This document shows positions 1 to 7,163 of a stretch of 11,215 bases of DNA, piece after piece (the stretch's first letter is position 1; each line of letters opens with the position of its first letter). Both the position numbers and the translations under genes were made by a program. The notes under the pieces are model-generated. The model was not told the origin of the DNA and did not search any database. It was given only the letters and a program-made list of their open reading frames with translations. Origin of the DNA: Candidatus Sulfotelmatobacter sp. (lineage in GTDB: Bacteria; Acidobacteriota; Terriglobia; Terriglobales; Acidobacteriaceae); assembly GCA_030037515.1 (NCBI GenBank), contig JASHRE010000292.1, positions 1-11,215 on the forward strand. The letters are read 5' to 3'.

Positions 1-1246
1 GCCCGGCGACGCCTCCGCCGAAAATGCATGACACCAGCGAATTGGCGCCCAGACGGTTCGCGCCGTGATATTGATACTCGCACTCACCGGCCGCAAAAAT
101 TCCCGGAACGTTCGTGGCCTGGTCGAAGTCGATCCATAGCCCGCCCATGGTGTAATGCATGCCGGGGAAAATCTTCATGGGCGTGTCGCGCGGATCGTCG
201 CCAACAAATTTTTCGTAGATTTCGAGAATGCCCTCCAGTTTGCGATCGAGGATTTTGCGATCGATATGCGTCAGATCGAGATAGACCATCGGCTTGCCAT
301 CGATGCCGAGGTTGTACTCGTAGACCACCTTGAAGATGGCGCGTGTCGCGACATCGCGTGGAACCAGATTGCCGTACTTCGGGTACCACTCTTCCAGAAA
401 GTACCAGCGCTCGCTCTGCGGAATCGATTTCGGATCGCGCTTGTCGCCAGGAGTCTTGGGAACCCACACGCGTCCGCCTTCGCCGCGCGCCGACTCCGAC
501 ATCAGACGCAACTTGTCTTCACCGGGAATCGACGTTGGGTGTACCTGAATGAACTCGCCGTTGGCGTAATAGCAGCCTTGCTGATACAGCGCCGACTGCG
601 CCGATCCGGTGCAGACGACCGAGTTCGTCGACTTGCCGAAAATGGCGCCGATGCCGCCGGTCGCAATAATGATCGCATCGGCAGGGAAGGTACGGACTTC
701 CATCGAACGCAGATCCATCGCGCAAATGCCGCGACAGACGCGGTTCCCGTCGAGCACGGCCGAGAGGAATTCCCAATGCTCGTACTTCGTTACTTTTCCT
801 TCGGATTCGTAGCGGCGGACTTGCTCATCGAGCGCGTAAAGAAGCTGCTGGCCGGTAGTCGCCCCGGCGAATGCAGTGCGGTTGTACAGAGTTCCGCCGA
901 AGCGGCGGAAATCGAGCAATCCTTCCGGGGTGCGATTAAAAGGCACGCCCATGCGGTCGAGCAGATCGATAATGCCGGGCGCGGCTTCGCACATCGCCTT
1001 GACCGGCGGCTGATTCGCGAGAAAGTCCCCGCCGTAAACCGTGTCGTCCAAGTGCTGCCAGGTAGAGTCGCCCTCGCCCTTCAGATTTTTTGCCGCGTTG
1101 ATGCCACCCTGTGCGCAAACGGAGTGCGACCGCTTTACCGGCACGATCGAAAACAGATCGACATGGCCCCCCATTTCGGCGATCTTGATGACCGCGGCGA
1201 GTCCTGCCAACCCTCCACCTACAACGATGATCCTTGGTGCTGCCAT
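1..1246 (-). CDS. sdhA: Succinate dehydrogenase flavoprotein subunit SdhA (partial, C-terminus off window)
   Basis: The catalytic flavoprotein of respiratory complex II oxidises succinate to fumarate on the cytoplasmic face of the membrane. 415 codons are visible from the ATG at 1246; the rest lies beyond position 1. The N-terminus has the dinucleotide-binding motif GGGLAGLAA (residues 10-18). KRSHSVCAQGG follows, with His41 at the position of the covalent FAD histidine. Active-site segments are HPTSIPG (His236) and ARGEGG (Arg about 254). HYTMGG and GANRLGANSL lie near the cut end. The wording closely resembles the Bacillus subtilis-type (type B) enzyme. An AAGGA ribosome site lies 4-5 nt before the ATG. 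The gene follows sdhC by 36 nt, the Bacillus sdhC-sdhA order, so sdhB is expected to the left of the window. Identification is firm; only the C-terminus is unseen. Confidence 0.96.
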   Translation of the reverse strand, partial: MAAPRIIVVGGGLAGLAAVIKIAEMGGHVDLFSIVPVKRSHSVCAQGGINAAKNLKGEGDSTWQHLDDTVYGGDFLANQPPVKAMCEAAPGIIDLLDRMGVPFNRTPEGLLDFRRFGGTLYNRTAFAGATTGQQLLYALDEQVRRYESEGKVTKYEHWEFLSAVLDGNRVCRGICAMDLRSMEVRTFPADAIIIATGGIGAIFGKSTNSVVCTGSAQSALYQQGCYYANGEFIQVHPTSIPGEDKLRLMSESARGEGGRVWVPKTPGDKRDPKSIPQSERWYFLEEWYPKYGNLVPRDVATRAIFKVVYEYNLGIDGKPMVYLDLTHIDRKILDRKLEGILEIYEKFVGDDPRDTPMKIFPGMHYTMGGLWIDFDQATNVPGIFAAGECEYQYHGANRLGANSLVSCIFGGGVAG

Positions 1247-1282
1247 GATTTCCTTATCAAGGACTTCTCTATCGAAAACGTC

Positions 1283-2047
1283 TTATCTCATCTGCGTCAT
1301 TTGCCGGTCACCCACGTCTCCGGGCTGGTCGGGTTGCTGCGGATGCGAGCGGAACGATGTCAAGCTCGCCAGTCCCACGCCACTCATTACGATGAAAAAT
1401 GCCAGGCAGACTGCGAGAAACCTCTTGCGCGCCACTTCGCCGGAGACGATCCCCCACTTCGCACAAAACAGCCAGATACCGTAAGCGAAGTGCCACGAGG
1501 CGGCGAGCAGTCCGACTGTATAGAAGAGCAATAGCGGCGCTTGAAGCACCTCATGCTGCACCTTGCCGAAAGAAAGTTCGGGATACATGTGCAGGTCGGA
1601 CCCGGAAAAGCGCATGGTGTAAACATGCCAGCCGATGTAAATGAAAGCGATGGCGCCGGTCCAGCGCTGCAGGGTGTACATCCAATTGCCGGTCCAGGGA
1701 TAGGCAATCGGGTTCGAGTTGCCGCGATACCAGATGTAAAAGCCATAGAGACCGTGATACGCAATGGGCAGCCAGATCCCAAACAGCTCCAGAAAAAAGA
1801 CCAGCGGTAGGTTGGCGAGAAAATTGACTTGACGCGCGTAGGCCGCCGGTCCGCTGATCGCGGTAGCGTTCGAGATCAGAATGTGCTCAAACAGAAAGGC
1901 TCCGACCGGAATGATGCCGGTCAGCGAATGCAATCGACGCCAGAAAAAAGAGGTACCCTGACCGGCGCGCAAGGGAGCAACCCCACCCGCTAGGTATTTC
2001 TTGTCCTCTTTGACGAACTCGGACGCAGGACTGGTGGCAGACGCCAC
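1283..2047 (-). CDS. sdhC: Succinate dehydrogenase cytochrome b558 subunit SdhC
   Basis: This is the di-heme membrane anchor of complex II, passing electrons from the SdhA/B head to quinone. It has 254 residues and five likely membrane helices. It matches the B. subtilis SdhC pattern: RRLHSLTGIIPVG, then four histidines at the known heme-ligand positions: His55 (FEH), His98 (AYHG), His141 (GWHV) and His186 (SWHF). Compared with the roughly 202-residue Bacillus protein, it has about 25-30 extra N-terminal residues and a polar C-terminal tail rich in Pro, Gln and Asp. I chose the GTG at 2047 because TAGGAG sits 8 nt upstream. The open frame continues to 2158, but that extension would read through the predicted promoter. 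The gene heads the sdhCA operon. Confidence 0.93.
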   Translation of the reverse strand: MASATSPASEFVKEDKKYLAGGVAPLRAGQGTSFFWRRLHSLTGIIPVGAFLFEHILISNATAISGPAAYARQVNFLANLPLVFFLELFGIWLPIAYHGLYGFYIWYRGNSNPIAYPWTGNWMYTLQRWTGAIAFIYIGWHVYTMRFSGSDLHMYPELSFGKVQHEVLQAPLLLFYTVGLLAASWHFAYGIWLFCAKWGIVSGEVARKRFLAVCLAFFIVMSGVGLASLTSFRSHPQQPDQPGDVGDRQMTQMR

Positions 2048-2055
2048 GAAAAAGA

Positions 2056-2061
2056 CTCCTA
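2056..2061 (-). promoter_or_regulatory. Ribosome binding site fixing the GTG start of sdhC
   Basis: TAGGAG is separated by 8 nt from the GTG at 2047. No in-frame ATG exists between this site and the family's first conserved block, so this site decides the start. Confidence 0.75.
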
Positions 2062-2070
2062 TGAAGGCGC

Positions 2071-2090
2071 TGTGAGAAAATAACCTCACA
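2071..2090. promoter_or_regulatory. Inverted repeat at the sdhC transcription start (candidate operator)
   Basis: TGTGAG (2071-2076) and CTCACA (2085-2090) form a perfect 6-bp inverted repeat with an 8-nt AT-rich centre. It adjoins the -10 box and covers the predicted start site. A repressor bound here would block the promoter. In RNA it could instead form a small hairpin at the 5' end. The spacing does not fit a CRP/FNR site. Confidence 0.4.
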
Positions 2091-2119
2091 TTATCTGACC
2101 GCGTGAGAAGTGAAGTCAA
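2090..2119 (-). promoter_or_regulatory. Sigma70-type promoter for sdhCA
   Basis: On the minus strand, TTGACT (plus 2114-2119) and GATAAT (plus 2090-2095) are separated by 18 nt. Each box matches consensus at five of six positions. A start near 2083 would leave a leader of about 36 nt before the GTG of sdhC. Confidence 0.7.
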
Positions 2120-2192
2120 GGAAACGAAAGCGGTTGCCCAGTTGTCGGTCCAAGCCAATCAGAAGATCACTCGGCCAAGATCGATTGATGTT

Positions 2193-2989
2193 ATGCGCAT
2201 CCTGCTCATCGGCGGGACGGGGTTTATCGGCTCGGGGGTTGTGCGACAACTCGCTGGCGCCGACCTCGACGTTGCAATTTTTCATCGCGGCACACACAGA
2301 TCGAGTTGCCACGTGGGGACGCGAATTTGTCGACCCGCTCTTGGTTGAGAAATTTTCTCCGCCAGGTGTTCGAGTTCCAGCCAGAGATCGTTGTGCACGC
2401 CATGGCCGTGTGTACCGCGCCATGGCCGGTATGCCGGGGACACGAGGCGGGAAACGGTTGAAGAGGACGCGTTGTCTCAGCGATCCCCGTTGCGCACAGC
2501 GCGCTTCCCCTATCGCAAGCCCGCTGCCCAAACCACGCGCTGGAATATTGGTACGAGACGATCGTTGCAGAAGAAATCGCGATCAACAGCGGATGGAGTC
2601 AGAAGTTCTGCGTCTCCCCAAGGTATACGGTCCTGGTAGCGATGCGAATCTGGCAACCGTATACCAAGACCGGAATCATCCGACCGGGCGATGGACGCAC
2701 GGCTATGTCGAAAATGTTGCAGCCGACGTGGCACTGGCGGCCAATCATCCGCGGGCCGCGAAATCACATTTACAACGAGGGCGAGGAATATACCCCGACG
2801 ATCGGCGAGCGGCTGGTCTGGATGCCCTCGTCCGGAGTAAAGACGGATGACGACAACCCGTTCGACTTCGCACCGAACATCGCACATAACACAACTCGCA
2901 TCAGAAATAAACTTGGATACAAGCAGATCGTGCCTGAGGAGGAAGCAGTGCCCGAGAGGTTGCGTCAGAAACAAGCGTCGGACGAATGA
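2193..2989 (+). pseudogene. Decayed NAD-dependent epimerase/dehydratase (SDR family), multiple frameshifts
   Basis: This is the remnant of an extended SDR (sugar-nucleotide epimerase-like) gene, the only plus-strand gene here. Recognisable pieces in order are: MRILLIGGTGFIG, the NAD-binding motif ending in FHRG (2193-2291, frame 1); ELPRG to FQPEIVVHAMA (about 2297-2407, frame 2); VYRAMAG (about 2410, frame 3); EEDALSQ to RFPYRKP (2445-2525, frame 1); LEYWYETIVAEEIAINSG (2540-2593, frame 2); EVLRLPKVYGPG to GYVENVA and PRAA (2602-2763, frame 3); HIYNEGEEYTPTIGERL to the TGA at 2987-2989 (2765-2989, frame 2). That needs about six frame changes. The stretch between VVHAMA and VYRAM is much shorter than in relatives, suggesting an internal deletion. 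The C-terminal piece, with TTRIRNKLGY and VPEEEA, is well preserved. The 3' end overlaps that of rdgB by 25 nt. Confidence 0.85.
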
Positions 2990-3618
2990 AGGCTTTGATC
3001 ATACCAGTCTAGAAAGGCGCGGAAGGCTGCTCCACGATGGCTGTGGCGTGATTTCTCTTCGGCGCTCAATTCTGCGAAGGTTTTCCGGATTTGTGGAAAG
3101 TAGAACAGCGGATCGTATCCAAAGCCATTCGTCCCACGCGGCATATCCAAAATGATTCCTTCCACGGTTCCGCGAAACGTGGCCAGTGTTTTTCCCTCGC
3201 AGGCGGCCGCGAGTACGCAAACGAAACGTCCTGTGCGCTTTTCCGGCGGAACATTCTTTAGTTCGCGCAGCACTCGCGCGTTATTGGCTTCGTCATCTGT
3301 ATTCGCATCGGCTTCGTGCGGCTGTTTGCCGTGCAGGTCCGGAGCCGCGTAGCGCGCCGAATGCACTCCTGGCTCGTCGTTCAATGCGTCGACTTCCAGG
3401 CCCGAGTCGTCGGCCACGACAATCTCCCCCGGGACGTAGCGGCTGTATTCCTCCGCTTTTTTGCGCGCGTTCTGTTCGAAGGTGGCTCCATCTTCGACAA
3501 CAGTCGGGAGGGATGCAAGATTCGGGATTCCGGCGATTTCGATTCCATGCGCTCGCGCAGCGCCCGCGAAATCGCGGAGCTTGCCGGGATTTGACGTGGC
3601 AATCAAAACTCGTCGCAT
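2965..3618 (-). CDS. rdgB: Non-canonical purine NTP pyrophosphatase, RdgB/HAM1 family
   Basis: This cytoplasmic housekeeping enzyme hydrolyses dITP, ITP and XTP to monophosphates plus pyrophosphate, keeping deaminated purines out of DNA and RNA. At 217 residues it is of usual length with all family motifs: TSNPGKL at 8-14 (nucleotide binding), VADDSGLEVDAL at 68-79 (catalytic Asp70/71), GVHSARY at 84-90, GFGYDPLF at 165-172 and SHRGAA at 193-198. The ATG at 3618 is chosen because the family begins just before the TSNxGK motif. A longer frame reaches 3693 but would run into the upstream gene. A GAGAGGA site at 3630-3636 lies 11 nt upstream and overlaps the stop region of the membrane-protein gene, which ends 16 nt before this start, so the two are probably co-transcribed. 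Confidence 0.95.
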   Translation of the reverse strand: MRRVLIATSNPGKLRDFAGAARAHGIEIAGIPNLASLPTVVEDGATFEQNARKKAEEYSRYVPGEIVVADDSGLEVDALNDEPGVHSARYAAPDLHGKQPHEADANTDDEANNARVLRELKNVPPEKRTGRFVCVLAAACEGKTLATFRGTVEGIILDMPRGTNGFGYDPLFYFPQIRKTFAELSAEEKSRHSHRGAAFRAFLDWYDQSLHSSDACF

Positions 3619-3634
3619 AGCCTGGCGTATCCTC

Positions 3635-5248
3635 TCAACGCCGGAAGACACTTCTCCGTCCCTGGATTCGCCGCCGGGTCTCGGGAACCCCAAGAAGAAA
3701 CGTGAAAACCGTTAGCAACGAGATCAAACCTCCGAGTTTTCGATCCATGGTTTGAACGAATGTGATTTGTACTCGGTTCATTCCCGCGTCAACCGGAACG
3801 AGAATTTGCCCTGTACTCTTTCTCTTCCCCGTCTGCACAGCCCGGCCGTTGACTAAGACCCTCCATGCCGGATACGCGAACAGCTTCAGCGCAAGCTGAT
3901 CGGGAGCCGACATCTCGGCTGTGAAGTATTTTGATTCCGCGTCCCACTTGTAAACATGAAGTGCGGCATGAGCGCTGCCCTCCACTTTTACCTTCCAGAC
4001 GTCCTTGTCGATTGCGGAAGGATCGGCCCCCACCGGGGTATATTCATCGGTGCCCTCATAGCCGATCTGATCGATCATGTTGTCCTGCATTTCTTTCAGG
4101 TCGGCGCGATTGTCCCACCAAGGCGACTGAATGCGGACCCATGCCAGCGCAATCACAACCACCGCGACGGCGCATAGAGAAGCCCGAGTCCACCAGTTCC
4201 GCCAGCCGACGGTCACAAACACCGCGAAGATCATGCTCAGGCACAGCAGCCATCGCCAGGGGAATTGCATGAATTCGAGCTTGGGAAGATATTTCCAAAA
4301 AACGCCGCTCAAGGAAAACATGACAAGGCTGCAGGCAACCGCCCAGGTTAGGAGCACGCTCCACAGTTCCGGCCGGGATTGGTGCCACTTTCTGCCTGCC
4401 CAGGCTGCAGTCAATGTGGCGGCAATTTCCAGCACGGCAATCCACGAAATGATGCGATTGAAGGCGTCGTGATCGGGATCGATGGTGTGGATGAAAAGAA
4501 AATTATCCTGCGGCCGCGATCCCTGCGACACGGCCTCTGCGATGTTCACCCACTTTTGTTCATAGATTGCAGGGACCAGGTAAAACGCAGCCAGGCAGGC
4601 GCCGAGCAGGACGGCACCTGCTCCGGCGAGCAGAAGTTTCGGCGATCGCCGTTGCCATGCGAAAAGCAGGATGAGAAGCGCCAGCGAATAATGAATCATT
4701 ACGGCTGCAGGAGCATTGGTCAGCCAGGCTGCAGCCAGTACAAATGAGAGAAAAGTCCAGGCGCGTCGTTCCCCATCTGCCGTTTTCAACGCAAAGAGAA
4801 GCAGCAAGGGAACCAGGCAACTGGCCAGCAATTCAGCGAAGGCGCTGCGCCAGTAAACGATGACGAGATGATACGGATTCACCGCATAAAGCGCCGCGGC
4901 GAAAATCGCGTCGTTCATCGGCAGCCATCGGCGCACCAACACGAACATCGACGATCCCGCCAGCAACAGTACGAACCAGATGTAAACCGGCGACGCGAAT
5001 CGCCAGGGAACGATCGCGCTGATGATTGCGCCCAACGTCAATGAGGCTGGCGGATAAAAGATGAATCGCGGCTCACCAGAGCCGAAGTGCGCCATCGCTG
5101 CCCAGCGCGGCACCAGAGTGCCATGCTTCCACTGCGCCAGAACTTCGAGCCATGAATAAAGATGGAATTCGACGTCGTGTCCGGAGGGTGTTCCGAAGAA
5201 GAAAAAGGGAATTTCAACTGAGAATGCGGCTGCAGCAATGGCCAACAA
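3635..5248 (-). CDS. Large multipass membrane protein, PTPS-related/YfhO-like (GT-C glycosyltransferase-like)
   Basis: At 537 residues or slightly more, it has about 12-13 hydrophobic segments. The first is near residues 2-18, the bulk run to about residue 365, and a last one sits near 510-525. Between them is a soluble, probably extracytoplasmic, domain of about 130 residues. After helix 1 come GHDVEFHLYSW and then GEPRFIFYPP, the arrangement I associate with the 6-pyruvoyl-tetrahydropterin-synthase-related membrane family and GT-C-type glycosyltransferases, where acidic residues in the first loop act in catalysis. Substrate and pathway are unknown. The start is uncertain. The frame is open upstream to 5353 but holds no ATG or GTG before helix 1. 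The listed TTG at 5248 has a poor ribosome site, and a CTG at 5338 would add a 30-residue basic N-terminus. It is followed by rdgB after 16 nt. Confidence 0.8.
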   Translation of the reverse strand: MLAIAAAAFSVEIPFFFFGTPSGHDVEFHLYSWLEVLAQWKHGTLVPRWAAMAHFGSGEPRFIFYPPASLTLGAIISAIVPWRFASPVYIWFVLLLAGSSMFVLVRRWLPMNDAIFAAALYAVNPYHLVIVYWRSAFAELLASCLVPLLLLFALKTADGERRAWTFLSFVLAAAWLTNAPAAVMIHYSLALLILLFAWQRRSPKLLLAGAGAVLLGACLAAFYLVPAIYEQKWVNIAEAVSQGSRPQDNFLFIHTIDPDHDAFNRIISWIAVLEIAATLTAAWAGRKWHQSRPELWSVLLTWAVACSLVMFSLSGVFWKYLPKLEFMQFPWRWLLCLSMIFAVFVTVGWRNWWTRASLCAVAVVVIALAWVRIQSPWWDNRADLKEMQDNMIDQIGYEGTDEYTPVGADPSAIDKDVWKVKVEGSAHAALHVYKWDAESKYFTAEMSAPDQLALKLFAYPAWRVLVNGRAVQTGKRKSTGQILVPVDAGMNRVQITFVQTMDRKLGGLISLLTVFTFLLGVPETRRRIQGRRSVFRR

Positions 5249-5725
5249 AGGAGCCCAAAGCGGCGAGATCGTTTCGTCGATCCGGGGCTCTGGGTTGCGT
5301 GAACCGCTCTTGCGCTCGTTCGCCGAAAATGCATTCAGCTCTCTGCTCAGGATTCACCCGCCTGCAAATGACCTAGTCTACATTTAACTCAGAATTCATA
5401 TTGCTGAAATCGGAGCGCAACGCAGCTTCGATATCGTGCGGCCACTGGGGAGATCGCGCAAACAAAGAAGCCTTAGGGAGCCCGAGCCAGCATGGACGTT
5501 CGGGCTCTTCGATCTACGTCCGAACGGCCGAAGCCTCTCGGTTCTCACTTGCCTCTGCTAATCATTCCCGCCGACTCCAATTCCCGCGCAAACCACTGTC
5601 CCACTCATGACCGGGAGGCTGTTCGGCCCCCTTCAACGAATCAGAGACGTCGGCAAGCAGCGTCAATCCTTTGAATAACGAGGAAGAAGAATTGGGCGGG
5701 ATTAAAAGTGGAAGTAACCGCGACC
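5249..5725. other. Gene-poor spacer with overlapping inverted repeats
   Basis: This lies between the PilZ gene stop (5726) and the membrane-protein gene. The segment 5249-5353 may belong to the latter's N-terminus. I see no convincing ORF on either strand; short plus-strand frames at 5401-5610 and 5492-5674 have no ribosome site and unlikely compositions. Visible structure consists of the competing hairpins at 5478-5526 and a small CCGCG-N6-CGCGG repeat at 5718-5733 across the PilZ gene stop codon. No clear promoter was recognised. Confidence 0.6.
5478..5526. repeat. Two mutually exclusive inverted repeats (possible terminator or attenuator)
   Basis: GAGCCCGA (5478-5485) pairs with TCGGGCTC (5500-5507), an 8-bp stem with a 14-nt loop. 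CGTTCGG (5497-5503) pairs with CCGAACG (5520-5526), a 7-bp stem. The two stems share 5500-5503, so only one can form. In minus-strand RNA the first stem is followed by a moderately U-rich stretch, so it could end the PilZ transcript. No role is proven. Confidence 0.35.
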
Positions 5726-6862
5726 TTACGCGGAAGCTACGCCTTCGGGGCTGCGCTGGTGGCGCAGTTCGGAGAGAAATTGTTCCTGCTGCAGCGAAGT
5801 TCCACGGCGAAGGAGTTCGAGCAGCAGATCTTCCATTTCCGAAGTTGCATCAGCAGGTTCACCACTTTCGAATTGAGACAGATCGGCGACCAGCGCCCGC
5901 GGCGAGATCATCAATTCAGGAGTTGTGTCGCGGCTGCTGCGCAGGAAGTTGATTAGATTTTCAACTTGAGCGCGCTGTTCGGCCGTTCGTGAAGGGAACT
6001 CGACTCCCATGCCATGCCCAGGATGCGCGACCCGCACCATGCCTTCGGTATGAACTTCAAGTTCGCCCGTCTTAAAGCAGAGATCGATCAGTGCACGCTC
6101 GGGAAAAGGCGCGTCGGTTTCCACGTAACATCCGCCAAGGCTCAAGTCGGTCAGCTTGCAGTGCGGTACAACTTCGTCGCTCTCGCTGGAGTTTGCGGCC
6201 GCAGCCGCTTTCAACCAGGCCCTCAGCTGCGAGCCGAGAGCCTCCGGCATGTCGAGGAAGTGAACGCCGGTCTGTCCGTTGGGATTCGCCCAGGCCACGC
6301 GGCCCTGAGTGTCGAGTTGGGGACCGCCATCGGGCAATTGTAGGTGAAATTTCAACGACGAACCGGCGACCTGAGGCTCAGCCGTCAGCACATCCATGCC
6401 GGTTTCTGAAAGATCGAGAAGAATGCCATCGAGCTTGCGGCCTTCCCCAGCAGTGATCTCGACTGGAGCCTGTACTGGAACGCGAAAGGCACGTCGCCGT
6501 TCGCGGCTTAATAGAGCGGCGACCGGTCGCAAGCCGGCGCGTACGGCATCATCGGAAAGCGGCTTATAAAGGACGAACTGCGCACCGCCATTGAGAATCT
6601 CGCGGACTTTGCTGACGTCTGCGACGAGGGCCACGCTGAGCGAGCCGAGCCCGAGCTGCCTTACCAACGCGAGAACATCGTTGGCGCCTTTAGGATCGTC
6701 ATAGTCGGTGATGATAGCGTCGAATTTTTGCTGCTGGATTCGCGTGCTGGTCGCTTCCGGATCGGTGCAGCGATCCATGGCAAAGCCGAGCGCAGGCAGG
6801 ATCCCGCCCAAAACGTCGGCCGCAGCGTTATCGCTGGAAACCAGTAGTGCTTGAAGAGTCAT
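5726..6862 (-). CDS. Receiver-like domain fused to two PilZ domains (c-di-GMP effector candidate)
   Basis: A 378-residue cytoplasmic protein. Residues 1-115 resemble a response-regulator receiver. Asp53 (ITDYDD) is at the phosphoacceptor position and Lys100 (LYKP) at the conserved lysine. Only one acidic residue (Asp11) sits in the first loop, and the usual switch Thr/Ser appears replaced by Val80/Ala81, so it may be a poor or pseudo-receiver. The first PilZ domain has the c-di-GMP signature: RxxxR at Arg123/Arg127 (RRAFR), then DLSETG at 150-155. The second PilZ domain has DLSLGG at 239-244, but the expected RxxxR is missing; the linker is Ala/Ser-rich. A helical, Leu/Glu-rich tail ends the protein. 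The ATG at 6862 has only a weak ribosome site. It follows the coiled-coil gene by 30 nt, probably in one operon. Confidence 0.88.
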   Translation of the reverse strand: MTLQALLVSSDNAAADVLGGILPALGFAMDRCTDPEATSTRIQQQKFDAIITDYDDPKGANDVLALVRQLGLGSLSVALVADVSKVREILNGGAQFVLYKPLSDDAVRAGLRPVAALLSRERRRAFRVPVQAPVEITAGEGRKLDGILLDLSETGMDVLTAEPQVAGSSLKFHLQLPDGGPQLDTQGRVAWANPNGQTGVHFLDMPEALGSQLRAWLKAAAAANSSESDEVVPHCKLTDLSLGGCYVETDAPFPERALIDLCFKTGELEVHTEGMVRVAHPGHGMGVEFPSRTAEQRAQVENLINFLRSSRDTTPELMISPRALVADLSQFESGEPADATSEMEDLLLELLRRGTSLQQEQFLSELRHQRSPEGVASA

Positions 6863-6892
6863 AATCGAATCCGACGGCCAATCGAGCCAATC

Positions 6893-7153
6893 TTACGGCC
6901 ACCGGGGTGCGGCGGGGCGGCCGCCTTTGGAGGAAGCGGCGCTACCGGAACCTGCGCCGGCCTTGGCCGCTTCGGCTAAGACCGCAGAGTCGTCGCACTC
7001 GGCCAACACGGCGTTATCCTCGTCGTCACTTTCGGCCAGCAGCGGCGCTACTTCGCGCAGCTTTTCGGCTGCTTGCTGCAGCATCTCGATCTGCTTCCCC
7101 AGCTGGGCGTACTTTGCCTGCTTCTGGCGCAGGACCTCGTGAATGTCTTTCAT
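6893..7153 (-). CDS. Small coiled-coil protein with Ala/Gly-rich tail, unknown function
   Basis: An 86-residue protein. Residues 1-40 are a charged heptad-like helix (MKDIHEVLRQKQAKYAQLGK and on), predicted coiled coil. An acidic stretch follows with two similar units, NAVLAECDD and SAVLAEAAK. The end is low-complexity Gly/Ser/Ala-rich, finishing in RPAAPRWP. From memory, small proteins with a similar MKDIHEVLRQKQ opening are common and uncharacterised in Acidobacteria. I chose the ATG at 7153, giving an MKDIHEV start with AGGGGG 4 nt upstream; an upstream start at 7171 would lie beyond that site. It sits 30 nt before the PilZ gene, so it may be a partner or adaptor of that protein; this is inference from proximity only. 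Confidence 0.8.
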   Translation of the reverse strand: MKDIHEVLRQKQAKYAQLGKQIEMLQQAAEKLREVAPLLAESDDEDNAVLAECDDSAVLAEAAKAGAGSGSAASSKGGRPAAPRWP

Positions 7154-7157
7154 ACAA

Positions 7158-7163
7158 CCCCCT
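7158..7163 (-). promoter_or_regulatory. Ribosome binding site of the coiled-coil gene, partly inside an inverted repeat
   Basis: AGGGGG is separated by 4 nt from the ATG at 7153. Its AGG half belongs to CCAGCAGG (minus strand of 7161-7168), whose complement recurs at 7262-7269. The site could therefore be partly sequestered in a longer transcript. Confidence 0.6.

Noticed and set aside
155..1534. 459-codon plus-strand open frame opposite sdhA and sdhC
   Set aside because: It lies antisense to two clearly identified genes, spans their junction, has no ribosome site and reads as low-plausibility protein. Long antisense frames are common opposite GC-rich genes.
2071..2090. CRP/FNR binding site
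   Set aside because: TGTGA and TCACA halves are present but separated by 10 nt instead of 6; kept only as a generic inverted repeat.
2110..2850. 246-codon plus-strand frame as an intact gene
   Set aside because: Only parts of it match the SDR family; the other family segments lie in the other two frames, so it is a slice through a pseudogene.
2510..2974. 154-codon minus-strand frame opposite the pseudogene
   Set aside because: The plus strand carries recognisable SDR residues; this frame shows no motif or ribosome site.
5492..5674. Small plus-strand ORF in the spacer
   Set aside because: No ribosome site, unlikely composition (rich in Ser, Arg and Pro), and it crosses the hairpin region.
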